Positions 25,862-33,591 of a DNA stretch of 64,000 nt are shown one piece after another. The notes beneath the pieces were generated by a model. That model did no database searches, was not told the DNA's origin, and worked only from the letters and a program-made list of their open reading frames with translations. The DNA comes from an uncultured Methanomassiliicoccales archaeon (GTDB lineage: Archaea; Thermoplasmatota; Thermoplasmata; SG8-5). The position numbers were made by a program, and so were the translations under genes. Numbering within the stretch: position 1 is the stretch's first letter; each line of letters begins with the position of its first letter. The stretch is taken from positions 1-64,000 of the forward strand of contig CALKWP010000013.1 in the NCBI GenBank assembly GCA_938004075.1. The letters are read 5' to 3'.

Positions 25862-26371
25862 TTGAAGAGGGAAACGTTGTCGGTGAGAGATATGTATGCG
25901 GACCTCGAGAAGATCGAGGCCCGCGGAAAGAGAAAGAAGGACAAAAGCAAGGGACTTTTCTCATCCTTCGGCAAGAAGGACGAGCCGGAAGCCAATGATT
26001 CTGCGAAGGAGAGCGCTGCGCCGATTGCCGCAGCGCCGGCCGAGCCAGTTCCCGAGCCCCCGAAGCAAGAGCCGATTCCCGAGCCGCAGCCGGTCGTCGC
26101 CCCGAAACCGGCCCCCGTCATTGAGCGTCTAAAACCGCAGCCAACACCGAAGCCTGCCGCCCCGCCTGTTGAGACCGCGCCAAAAACAGCATCCAACGAT
26201 TCAGGCTGGACCCCACTAACGGGCAGCAAGCTGAAGAAAGCCGAGGATGACCTCATGGTTTACAAGAGGTGGCTGAACAGCGGCTTCAAGTCCGGCGTTC
26301 TCACCAAGCAGCAGTGCGTTGACATGGTGAAAGCCAAGGAGATAGAGCTTGGCCTGAAGCCAAAGGCATGA
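25862..26371 (+). CDS. hypothetical Pro/Ala-rich linker protein with conserved-looking C-terminal helix pair
   Basis: I do not recognise this 169-residue protein. Residues 10-45 are charged and helical (DLEKIEARGKRKKDKSKG). Residues 46-125 are a disordered Pro/Ala/Glu linker of PEP-like units. The last about 45 residues (DDLMVYKRWLNSGFKSGVLT onward) form a short helix pair reminiscent of SHOCT-type oligomerisation tails. Start is uncertain: TTG 25862 fits the TATA distance, GTG 25883 and ATG 25892 are alternatives. No signal peptide. It may tether or oligomerise with a partner; function unknown. Confidence 0.65.
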   Translation: MKRETLSVRDMYADLEKIEARGKRKKDKSKGLFSSFGKKDEPEANDSAKESAAPIAAAPAEPVPEPPKQEPIPEPQPVVAPKPAPVIERLKPQPTPKPAAPPVETAPKTASNDSGWTPLTGSKLKKAEDDLMVYKRWLNSGFKSGVLTKQQCVDMVKAKEIELGLKPKA

Positions 26372-26932
26372 TCAAAGAGCGGAAAATTTCTCAATCTTCT
26401 TCTTGAGAGACGGATTCTTCTCCATCTCCAGCATGATTATGGCCGTCTGAAGTTTCCAGATGGTGTAGAAGTTGAGGCTGTCATCGGGCTTGAGGTCACG
26501 GATGCGGCCTGAAACGGTCTTCTCAATCTCGAGGAACGCGTCCCTGAGGGCGGCTTCGTTTATGTCATCATAGCCAATCTGCCTAAGCAGTCTTGCGACC
26601 TTCTCCGTGGATTGCTCCCAGTGCTTCAGCAAGGCGTCCTTGCCGGGGACTGCGTCCACTCCGGGCGCCAGGAAGAATATCTTGGCTGTGCGGCCGTAGA
26701 CCTTCTCCGGGATGTGGTGCTCCTTTCTCTCGCCGGTCTGCTCTATCAGCCCGGCCTTCAGAAGCTTCTCGACATGCCGGTATACCGTCGATTGGTCCTT
26801 CTCGAGTATGCTTGTGAGCTGCGCCACGGTGAGGCGATTGACCCTGAGCAGTTCCAGAATGGCCCTTCTGGTTTCATCGGTAACCAGTTTTATGACAGCG
26901 GGGTCGTCTATGACCCGAATCTCGTCAACCAT
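26372..26932 (-). CDS. ArsR-like winged-helix transcriptional regulator
   Basis: From ATG 26932 the product has 186 residues. The N-terminal winged helix (about 15-80) includes DETRRAILELLRVNRLTVAQ and KDQSTVYRHVEKLLKAGLIE, a clear recognition helix and wing. The C-terminal 100 residues are helical and probably mediate dimerisation or ligand binding. It is divergent from a MATE exporter with related half-sites between them, so it probably controls itself and the exporter. The frame continues to 27049 but the TATA at 26952-26963 excludes that start. The effector is unknown. Confidence 0.85.
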   Translation of the reverse strand: MVDEIRVIDDPAVIKLVTDETRRAILELLRVNRLTVAQLTSILEKDQSTVYRHVEKLLKAGLIEQTGERKEHHIPEKVYGRTAKIFFLAPGVDAVPGKDALLKHWEQSTEKVARLLRQIGYDDINEAALRDAFLEIEKTVSGRIRDLKPDDSLNFYTIWKLQTAIIMLEMEKNPSLKKKIEKFSAL

Positions 26933-26951
26933 GATTCTCCAAATGCCCGTG

Positions 26952-27020
26952 TCCATATATATAATTTTGCACACTTGCGCATCCGTGCATATGTTTAAAT
27001 ATCGCATCATATCTATGCAC
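26952..27020. promoter_or_regulatory. divergent promoter/operator of the winged-helix regulator and MATE exporter
   Basis: The leftward TATA is ATATATATGG (reverse strand, about 26953-26963). The rightward TATA is GTTTAAATAT (26993-27002), about 27 nt before ATG 27025. GTGCATA (26985-26991) and TATGCAC (27014-27020) form a perfect 7-bp inverted repeat flanking the exporter TATA, and a further TGCAC is at 26968-26972. These are candidate operators. Confidence 0.5.
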
Positions 27021-27024
27021 AAAC

Positions 27025-28395
27025 ATGCGAATGTTCGGGTTCGGCACAAGCAACGGGAACGATTCCAGGCGGCGCGAGATTATCGCATTCACCTGGCCGG
27101 TCATCATAACGAACCTGCTGCAGTCGCTGACCATGACAGTGGACACGCTCATGCTGGGCAATCTGGGCGGGGAGGTTGGACGGGATGCCATCGCCGGACA
27201 GGGCCTCGGCAGCCAGGTTGTTTTTCTAACCCACGCATTGATGATGGCGGTGAGCGCCGGAACCATCGCCCTGGTGGCCAGATACACAGGCGCAAAGAAG
27301 AAAGCCAGGGCCGAGCGCGTGATGGAGCAGAGCATCGTGATCGGCATACTCCTTTCAATCATCCTTACTTTTCTGGGCTGGTTCTTCGGCGGCTACGCCG
27401 TCCAGCTGTTCGGCGCAGGCCCCGAGGTCCAGGGCCTTGCGGAGGTCTATGTTAAATATGTATTCCTGGGCACCATATTCAGCTTCTTCACTTTCATTGT
27501 CGGCGCCGCGCTGCGGGGCGCTGGCGACATGAAGACCCCAATGATCATCGCCCTGATAACGAATATCGTCAACATATTCTTCAATTACGTGCTCATCTTC
27601 GGCAACTTTGGATTCCCTGCAATGGGGGTGAAGGGGGCGGCCATCGCCACAACCATTGGATTCACTGTGGGCGCGGTGGCCTATATCTACCTGATCATGG
27701 CCAAGAAGCTTGTGCTTGGCCTGCCTTCCAGAGGCAAGCGCTTCGCCAGAGGCGTGGTCCGCAGGATCATGAGGATCGGCACTCCGGCGGCAGCCGAGCA
27801 GGCGGTTCTCCAGGTGGGATTCTTGGTATACACGGCCATAATCGTGTATTACGGCTCGGCAGCGCTGGCAGGCCACCAGATCGGCGCGCGCATTCAGAGC
27901 CTGGCATTCATGCCCGGGATGGGCTTCGCTATGGCGGCGACCGCCCTTGTGGGGCAGAACCTCGGGGCTAGAAAGCCCGACGAAGCGGAGCATAGCGGCT
28001 GGGAATCGACCAAGCTAGCCATGTTCGTGATGTGCGCCATCGGGGCAGTCATGTTCGTCTTTGCAGAACCGCTGGCCACGCTTTTCGTGAATGACCCCGA
28101 GACGGTAAAACTCGCTGCCCTCTGGATGCGGCTCCAGGCCCTTGCCATGCCCGCAATTGGAATGCACTTCACGCTGTCCGGAGCACTGCGTGGCGCCGGG
28201 GACACCCGCTGGCCATTGTGGGTATCGGCCCTGGGCATGTTCGCAGTGCGGCTGCCCATCGCCGTGGCGCTCGGGTTCATGCTGGGAATCGGGGTCCTGG
28301 GGGCATGGATTGCCTTCGTTGTGGAGTACAATGTCAGGGCCGTCATCATCGCCTGGCGTTTCAAGGCCGGGCACTGGAAAACAATAAAGATATGA
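27025..28395 (+). CDS. MATE-family multidrug/metabolite exporter
   Basis: This 456-residue protein has 12 hydrophobic helices in two homologous halves. MATE features include FTWPVIITNLLQSLTMTVDT at the N-terminus, GAALRGAGDMKTPMIIAL in the first half and SGALRGAGDTRWPLWVSALG in the second. MATE proteins export cationic drugs or metabolites using Na+ or H+. It is leaderless by TATA spacing, and likely controlled by the adjacent winged-helix protein. It may be co-transcribed with the redox genes downstream. Confidence 0.94.
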   Translation: MRMFGFGTSNGNDSRRREIIAFTWPVIITNLLQSLTMTVDTLMLGNLGGEVGRDAIAGQGLGSQVVFLTHALMMAVSAGTIALVARYTGAKKKARAERVMEQSIVIGILLSIILTFLGWFFGGYAVQLFGAGPEVQGLAEVYVKYVFLGTIFSFFTFIVGAALRGAGDMKTPMIIALITNIVNIFFNYVLIFGNFGFPAMGVKGAAIATTIGFTVGAVAYIYLIMAKKLVLGLPSRGKRFARGVVRRIMRIGTPAAAEQAVLQVGFLVYTAIIVYYGSAALAGHQIGARIQSLAFMPGMGFAMAATALVGQNLGARKPDEAEHSGWESTKLAMFVMCAIGAVMFVFAEPLATLFVNDPETVKLAALWMRLQALAMPAIGMHFTLSGALRGAGDTRWPLWVSALGMFAVRLPIAVALGFMLGIGVLGAWIAFVVEYNVRAVIIAWRFKAGHWKTIKI

Positions 28396-28421
28396 TTGCC
28401 TATTCCAGACGGAGGTCGAAC

Positions 28422-28769
28422 ATGACCGGCATAGAGAATTTTCAGAAGAACAGGGAAGCGCTGGCCGCGCTGATGGCTGAGAAAGCCGACATGAGCATGA
28501 AACGGTTCCTCAACCTTGACACGAAGGTCTACGAGGACGGCGCCCTGCCCGCGAAGCAGAAGGAGATGCTGGGGCTTGTTGCCTCGCTGGTCCTGAGATG
28601 CGATGATTGCATCAACTACCACCTTGTGCAATGCCGCAAGATGGACGTTACCGAGCCGGAGATCATCGAGGTCATGGACGTTGGCCTTATCGTCGGCGGC
28701 TCAATCACCATACCGCACATCCGCAGGGCTTTGAAGTCCTGGGCGGAACTGCAGGAGGGAGGGCAATGA
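28422..28769 (+). CDS. carboxymuconolactone decarboxylase/AhpD-like protein
   Basis: From ATG 28422 (GGAGG 7 nt upstream) the product has 115 residues with the AhpD-type CxxC in LVLRCDDCINYHLVQC and flanking helices (EMLGLVASLVL, IEVMDVGLIVGGSITIPHI). Such small CMD proteins are often thiol-based peroxidase partners or reductases; the CxxC...H pattern is kept here. The longer in-frame start at 28218 lies inside the MATE gene and is rejected. It overlaps the following GAF gene by 4 nt. Confidence 0.88.
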   Translation: MTGIENFQKNREALAALMAEKADMSMKRFLNLDTKVYEDGALPAKQKEMLGLVASLVLRCDDCINYHLVQCRKMDVTEPEIIEVMDVGLIVGGSITIPHIRRALKSWAELQEGGQ

Positions 28770-29245
28770 TGGACAGAACAGAGAAAAAAGAGTTGTTTGC
28801 AATGCTCATGGACCGAGTGAGTGAGATAATGGCCGGGCCCGGGGATACGGCTGAGAAGATGGCGCAGGTCTGCCGGCTTCTGAAGTGCGAGGTGTATTAC
28901 TATGACTGGGTCGGGTTCTACCTGGTCAACCCGGAGAAGGAGAGAGAACTTGTCCTGGGGCCGTTCGTGGGCGAGTCCACCGACCATGTGAACATTCATT
29001 TCGGCGAGGGCATCTGCGGCCAGAGCGCGGAGACCAAGAAGATTTTCGTGGTCCAGAACGTATGCGAGGTTACGAACTACCTCTCATGCAGCCCGAAAGT
29101 CCAATCCGAGATAGTGGTTCCCATTCTCAGGGGCGGCGATTTCATCGGTGAAATTGATATTGATTCCCATGTGCTGGAGCCATTCTCGGCCGAGGACGAG
29201 GAATTCCTTGTCGATATTGCGGAATTGTTCGCCGGGATTATGTGA
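28766..29245 (+). CDS. GAF-domain protein of the free methionine-(R)-sulfoxide reductase type (copy 1)
   Basis: This 159-residue single GAF domain carries the fRMsr motifs YDWVGFYLV, LGPFVGE, GEGICGQSA and YLSCSPKVQSEIVVPI. Two Cys matching the E. coli Cys94 and catalytic Cys118 positions are present (ICGQ; LSCS). The third family Cys, in the xACxRI segment (Cys84), is absent (TDHVN instead). fRMsr reduces free Met-R-sulfoxide; activity with two Cys is plausible but unproven. Start ATG 28766 overlaps the CMD stop; ATG 28769 is equally possible. Confidence 0.82.
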   Translation: MMDRTEKKELFAMLMDRVSEIMAGPGDTAEKMAQVCRLLKCEVYYYDWVGFYLVNPEKERELVLGPFVGESTDHVNIHFGEGICGQSAETKKIFVVQNVCEVTNYLSCSPKVQSEIVVPILRGGDFIGEIDIDSHVLEPFSAEDEEFLVDIAELFAGIM

Positions 29246-29293
29246 GGTGATGGGAATGTTTCAAACCAAGCAAAAATATTTGAATCCGGGGGA

Positions 29294-29758
29294 ATGAATA
29301 TGCACCCCGAAAAGATGGGGATACTGAGCCTGGCCAGGCTGCTGATGGGGACTGAGGGCAGCCGCGATGACGCGCTCGGGGCCATATGCCACCTCCTCAA
29401 CCAGAGCGTGGAACATTATGATTGGGTCGGCATCTATCTGGCAGATCCGAAAAGAAAGGTTCTCCACTTGGGCCCTTTCGCTGGCGCTGAGACCGAGCAT
29501 ACCACAATCCCTTATGGAAAAGGAATTTGCGGCCAGGTGGCTGAATCGCATGAAACTTTCCTGGTGCCGGACGTGAGAGCCCAGAAAAACTACATCGCTT
29601 GCAGCATGAAAGTTAAATCCGAAATAGTAGTGCCCATCATGAAGCAGGGGAAATTCGTGGGCCAGCTGGACATTGACTCGCATACGGCGGACGCATTTGA
29701 TGATGATGACAGGGAGTTCCTGGAAATGCTCTGCAGGGAACTGGCCATACTATTCTAG
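29294..29758 (+). CDS. GAF-domain protein of the free methionine-(R)-sulfoxide reductase type (copy 2)
   Basis: A second 154-residue paralogue lies 48 nt after the first, with the same order: YDWVGIYLA, LGPFAGAETEHTTIPYGKGI, CGQVAESHETFLVPDVR, YIACSMKVKSEIVVPI. It too lacks the first fRMsr Cys but keeps the other two. A TATA-like AAAAATATTTGAA at 29269-29281 suggests its own promoter. It starts at ATG 29294 or 29300. Its 3' end overlaps the convergent flavin reductase gene by 4 nt. Divergence between the copies suggests different substrates or partners. Confidence 0.82.
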   Translation: MNMHPEKMGILSLARLLMGTEGSRDDALGAICHLLNQSVEHYDWVGIYLADPKRKVLHLGPFAGAETEHTTIPYGKGICGQVAESHETFLVPDVRAQKNYIACSMKVKSEIVVPIMKQGKFVGQLDIDSHTADAFDDDDREFLEMLCRELAILF

Positions 29759-31203
29759 TGATGGTGATGCTCCTGATGCGCTTCCCCGCGCTCGTGCATC
29801 TGCAGGTGCTCGTACTGGGCAACTGGCATCAACCGCTGGCAGGCCCTGTCCACGACCTCCGGGAGAGCAGGATGGATGTGTATCGCGTCATTGAGCGGGA
29901 GTATGCTCCCGGTCTTGGTGTACATCAGGTTGATGATTTCCTGGATGAGGATTGATGCCTCCGGGCCGACAATGTGTGCGCCAAGAATTTTCCGGGTCTT
30001 CGCTTCCACGATGACCTTGACGAACCCTTCGGCATCCATGGCCATGCCCTTTGCGGTGTCCTGGTACTTGTGGAATCCGATGAGTATGTCCGCCTCTCCC
30101 AGCGCCTTCACTGCCTGGGCCTGGGTCATGCCGACGCCCGCGACTTCCGGGTAAGTGAAAACGGCATGCGGGACTGCATGATAATCCGCATCCATCGGTC
30201 GCTTCAGGATTGCGTTGTAATAGACAATCATGGACTCATAATTGGCAACATGCTTGAACAGGTGCTTTCCGGTAGCATCGCCGAACGCGTATATTCCCGG
30301 CTGGGATGTCTCCATCCTGCCGTTGACTTTGATCCAGCCTTTCTCATCAGTTTCGATCCCCGCTTTTTCGGGGTGCAGGATGTCGGTGTTGGGGGCGCGG
30401 CCCGTGGCCACCAGGACTTCATCGGCCTGAATTGAGACGGTCTTGCCGGACTTCCTGTCCTTCGCAATGAGCGTCTTCTTGCCCAGCATGGTCTGCTGGG
30501 CTTCTATTATCTCGTGGTTGGTGAGTATCTTCATGTGTTTGGACATGGCTTTCAGGACGAAAGACGATACCTCCGGTTCCTCGTTCGGAAGGAATTGCGG
30601 GTTTCTGCCGATGATGGTGACCCTGGAGCCCATTGCCGAGAAGAAGTGCCCATACTCCGCGGCAACGTAACCGCCGCCCATTATGGCGAGCGATTCAGGA
30701 AGTTTGTTAATCTCCAGAATGGTGTCGCTGATGTGGTACTTGATTTTCTCCAGGCCTGGGACCTTTGGGATGGCCACCTCGGAGCCGAGGCACAGGAAAA
30801 TCATCTTGGAAGTAATCTCCTCCTTGCCCACTTTCAGGGTGTAGGGGCCGGTGAATTCCGCTGCAAAGGGATAATAATCGATGCCGGGAGAGTGGCTCAG
30901 TCCGTCACGGATTCCCTCTATCTGCGGTTTGATGTACTCCCTCATTCTGCCCATTACCTTCTGGAAATCTATCTTCTTTATTGGCGCGTCAATGCCGAAC
31001 TTCTCGGCATGCTGGATGAGCCGCACAAGTTCCGCAGGATAAACCAGCATCTTGGTCGGGATGCAGCCCCTGGTGAGGCAAATTCCGCCGGGGTCGTCCT
31101 TGTCTATGACTGCGGCCCTCAGTTTGGGATTCTTGTTCTGCATTGCCGGGATAAGGTTCATACTGGAACCGCTGCCTATCGCTATAACATCATACTGTTT
31201 CAT
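29755..31203 (-). CDS. dihydrolipoamide dehydrogenase-like FAD disulfide oxidoreductase with His-rich tail
   Basis: From ATG 31203 the product has 482 residues. It has an FAD loop (AIGSGSSMNL), the redox pair GGICLTRGCIPTK (Cys42, Cys47), an NAD(P) loop (MGGGYVAAEYG), GDATG and a C-terminal HPALPEVVDRA with the His-Glu proton relay. The N-terminal loop GSGSSM departs from GxGxxG, as in mycothione-reductase-like proteins. The last residues (HERGEAHQEHHHH) are a His-rich, possibly metal-binding tail. No 2-oxoacid dehydrogenase complex is nearby, so the disulfide substrate is unknown. The frame continues upstream to 31308, which has no support as a start. Confidence 0.9.
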   Translation of the reverse strand: MKQYDVIAIGSGSSMNLIPAMQNKNPKLRAAVIDKDDPGGICLTRGCIPTKMLVYPAELVRLIQHAEKFGIDAPIKKIDFQKVMGRMREYIKPQIEGIRDGLSHSPGIDYYPFAAEFTGPYTLKVGKEEITSKMIFLCLGSEVAIPKVPGLEKIKYHISDTILEINKLPESLAIMGGGYVAAEYGHFFSAMGSRVTIIGRNPQFLPNEEPEVSSFVLKAMSKHMKILTNHEIIEAQQTMLGKKTLIAKDRKSGKTVSIQADEVLVATGRAPNTDILHPEKAGIETDEKGWIKVNGRMETSQPGIYAFGDATGKHLFKHVANYESMIVYYNAILKRPMDADYHAVPHAVFTYPEVAGVGMTQAQAVKALGEADILIGFHKYQDTAKGMAMDAEGFVKVIVEAKTRKILGAHIVGPEASILIQEIINLMYTKTGSILPLNDAIHIHPALPEVVDRACQRLMPVAQYEHLQMHERGEAHQEHHHH

Positions 31204-31255
31204 GCTTCCACCGCATGAGGAAGCGGCGTTCCGGTTAAAATGGTTGTGCCGATTT

Positions 31256-31957
31256 TTACTCGGTTGCCTTGGGCTCTGCTGTCTTTTTGCCGCCCGGTTC
31301 TTCCTCAACGACCGGAATCTCTTCCTCTTCCATAAGCCTCAGGTATTCCGGCGGGACCGCTTCCACAACGAAGACGGTGTTCCCGGCCTTCTTTATGACC
31401 ATTCCGGCCTCCACCATTGCTTTGGTGTTGACTTCGAATATCATTGGCTCGGGGTCGCGGACCTTTCCGGCGATGATGGCGGACTCGATGGTCCTGCTGA
31501 GGTGGACTAGCTTTCTGTCTGATGGCATTAAACCGGTTTCAACCAGCACGTCCTTCTCTTCCTTGGTCGTCGGGTAGTAGAGGAAGTCAGGCGTCCCGCG
31601 GGTCGGGAGGTCCAGCTCGACGTCAACAGAGTGAGCGTAAGTCGCCCGAATCATGCCGTCCCTGAACTGGTACCGGCCCTTGGGGTCGGTGTCGATTATG
31701 GCCAGTATGTGGTGGGGCTTGAGCCATCTGAAGCGCCTCTGCTTCTTCCTGACCTCGTTGATGAACTCCTCGAGGTCCACCCAGCCGTGCTTGTCCATCT
31801 TCAAACCGTATCTTTCCGGGAAGTGGCGGAGCACGCCGGCCATGGTTCTGCCGAGTTTGTCCAGTTCTTCTTCGTTCATGAGGAAGCGCCCCTGCTCGCC
31901 GCAAATCGGGCATTCCTCTTCTCTGAAGTATCCGTGTGTTCTGCATTCTTTTAGCAT
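31256..31957 (-). CDS. kptA: RNA 2'-phosphotransferase Tpt1/KptA with N-terminal zinc motif
   Basis: From ATG 31957 (GGGGA upstream) the product has 233 residues. It opens with C...H...CPICGEQG, a zinc-knuckle-like module of archaeal KptA, then the catalytic core: LRHFPERYGLKMDKHGWVDL, RFRWLKPHHILAIIDTDPKG and RATYAHSV. The Arg-His-Arg-Arg type core residues are present. KptA removes an internal 2'-phosphate by transfer to NAD+. Residues about 215-233 are acidic. A GTG start at 31981 is an alternative. Confidence 0.93.
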   Translation of the reverse strand: MLKECRTHGYFREEECPICGEQGRFLMNEEELDKLGRTMAGVLRHFPERYGLKMDKHGWVDLEEFINEVRKKQRRFRWLKPHHILAIIDTDPKGRYQFRDGMIRATYAHSVDVELDLPTRGTPDFLYYPTTKEEKDVLVETGLMPSDRKLVHLSRTIESAIIAGKVRDPEPMIFEVNTKAMVEAGMVIKKAGNTVFVVEAVPPEYLRLMEEEEIPVVEEEPGGKKTAEPKATE

Positions 31958-32023
31958 CGTGAATTCCCCTAGGGAGAACACCCTATTACAAGCTGAGGTA
32001 TTATAATTTTGCCTTGATTGTCA

Positions 32024-32860
32024 TCAGATTCTGGGTTCCAGGTCAGCCGATTTCACAACCTTGATTCCTCTATCGGCCAGCATCTCCAGCAGTTCCCCTT
32101 TCCGGGGCTGCTTCACGGCCTTTTTATGGAAGTACGCGACAGTCGCGCCCGGCGTCTTTTCGAGCATATTGTCCAGCATCGCAGCATCGACGTGCTCCAT
32201 AGCATGATCTGGCGCCATGTGGCCCATGGAAATCCTCATCCTCTGCACGACATCGGTATGCCTGGGGGCATAATGGCCGCCCCCGAATCCGATGCCGATG
32301 GCGTCATTATCGGTGATGGTTTCCTTATCCAACTCAAGGATGACGCGGGCAATCGCCCTGGCGGGCTCCGGCTCCGGCCAGGCATCCGGGCCGCTCCCTA
32401 TCTCGATGAACAGCGTGGGCGTCTCCAGGTACGGGCCGTGGTGCGTTGTTTCAAAAGATATGCCGAACCCAAGGCCGGCGCCGTACCTTCTTAGGAGCAG
32501 CAGGGCATTAGTCATGAGCCTTGGGTCCGTGGGCACCAGCATTCCCGGCTGACCGCCGTAGTCCGCGGAGCCGTAATTCCCGAGGGCATGAACCGTCAGG
32601 GTGCGCAGCCCGGATTCGGATTTGTGCCTGGAGGCGAATATCAGGCAATCGTATCTTTTCCCGGTCTCACGCTCGATGTCCCTGTCCAGATATTCCCTGT
32701 GGAGGTGGATGTCATTAATCAGAATCATATCGTGATTGCCATGCTTGAGAATCGGCGAGGCTTCGAACTCGCCGCTCTCCTTCCAGTCAGCCATGCCCAG
32801 CAATTTGCCTCGGATGTTCATGCTGGCCACGTCCTCGGCGGAGGTGATGATGAGATGCAT
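32024..32860 (-). CDS. dtdA: archaeal D-aminoacyl-tRNA deacylase
   Basis: This 278-residue protein has the DtdA hallmarks FASRHKSESGLRTLTVHALG, FETTHHGPYLETPTLFIEIG and GIGFGGGHYAPRHTD. It hydrolyses D-amino acids mischarged onto tRNA and is unrelated to bacterial Dtd. Length is typical. It is divergent from the small zinc-ribbon gene. Confidence 0.95.
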   Translation of the reverse strand: MHLIITSAEDVASMNIRGKLLGMADWKESGEFEASPILKHGNHDMILINDIHLHREYLDRDIERETGKRYDCLIFASRHKSESGLRTLTVHALGNYGSADYGGQPGMLVPTDPRLMTNALLLLRRYGAGLGFGISFETTHHGPYLETPTLFIEIGSGPDAWPEPEPARAIARVILELDKETITDNDAIGIGFGGGHYAPRHTDVVQRMRISMGHMAPDHAMEHVDAAMLDNMLEKTPGATVAYFHKKAVKQPRKGELLEMLADRGIKVVKSADLEPRI

Positions 32861-32944
32861 GATTGTCAGAAAAGGCGGGATGCGATTTAACCGTTATGGA
32901 GAAATGATTAATACGGAGATGATGATACCACAAAACAGGTTAAC

Positions 32945-33106
32945 ATGGATAGGCCGAAGAAGGTCCTCACCTGCCCCCAGTGCGGGAGCGCATCACTCTA
33001 TTACGAGGCGGGGCTGGTCACCGGATACAAGTACCATTGCAAGGACTGTGATTATGTGGGAGCGTTCGTCATAGAGAAGGACGTTCCAGCGGAAAAGAAA
33101 AAGTGA
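32945..33106 (+). CDS. small zinc-ribbon protein
   Basis: This 53-residue protein reads MDRPKKVLTCPQCGSASLYY, then a second pair CKDCDYVG, and ends EKKK. Four Cys in CxxC...CxxC spacing form a zinc ribbon, as in RPA12/TFS-like or archaeal DNA-binding micro-proteins. Function is unknown. No Shine-Dalgarno is seen; an ATTAATAC element at 32907-32914 lies about 35 nt upstream. Confidence 0.75.
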   Translation: MDRPKKVLTCPQCGSASLYYEAGLVTGYKYHCKDCDYVGAFVIEKDVPAEKKK

Positions 33107-33177
33107 TCGCTTGATGATGGGATGTCACACACCGCAGTGGCAAACATTTATGTAATCTTGTTATTATCTGATTGACA

Positions 33178-33591
33178 ATGACAGAATCCAAGAGGCTGAA
33201 CCTCATCTTGGGCGCGGTCGCGATTACAATATTGCTTTTCTCATTCAGCGTGTACGCCTATACCCTGATGCCAAAGGGAGATTCCGAGATACTGGTTGTC
33301 AACGGCATGGAATATGATTGGGACGCAATATTCTCCGATTTCGAAGTCACAGGGTTCGAGGCCAACGGCCTGCAGTACGAGGGGATACGCCTTGTGGACC
33401 TCATTCTCGATGCTGACATCGAGAACCCGGAAAGCCACAGTTACAGGTTCAACGCCCTTGACGGCTATCAGAAAGATGTAACATGGAATGACATTCAGAA
33501 CGGTTACCTGACATTGGAGCACAGGAGCGTGTTTCCCAACATGACTCAGAGCTTCTGGGTCAGGGACCTTGCGTCGATAGAGGTGATTTAG
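33178..33591 (+). CDS. membrane-anchored small protein resembling part of a molybdopterin-oxidoreductase fold
   Basis: From ATG 33178 the product has 137 residues: one N-terminal helix (LNLILGAVAITILLFSFSVY) and an exported domain. The exported part has the order found in sulfite-oxidase-type (Oxidored_molyb) domains: a core strand, YEGIRLVDLILDADIENPES and FNALDGYQKDV. It lacks the cofactor-binding Cys and the rest of that domain. A TATA-like CATTTATGTAAT at 33144-33155 lies about 27 nt upstream, so it is probably leaderless. It is the first gene of the aldehyde oxidoreductase cluster. The fold assignment is inference and the function is unknown. Confidence 0.6.
   Translation: MTESKRLNLILGAVAITILLFSFSVYAYTLMPKGDSEILVVNGMEYDWDAIFSDFEVTGFEANGLQYEGIRLVDLILDADIENPESHSYRFNALDGYQKDVTWNDIQNGYLTLEHRSVFPNMTQSFWVRDLASIEVI

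Noticed and set aside
29755..31203. E3 subunit of a local 2-oxoacid dehydrogenase complex
   Set aside because: No E1 or E2 genes occur in the window. The 2-oxoacid oxidoreductases present are ferredoxin-type and do not use E3.
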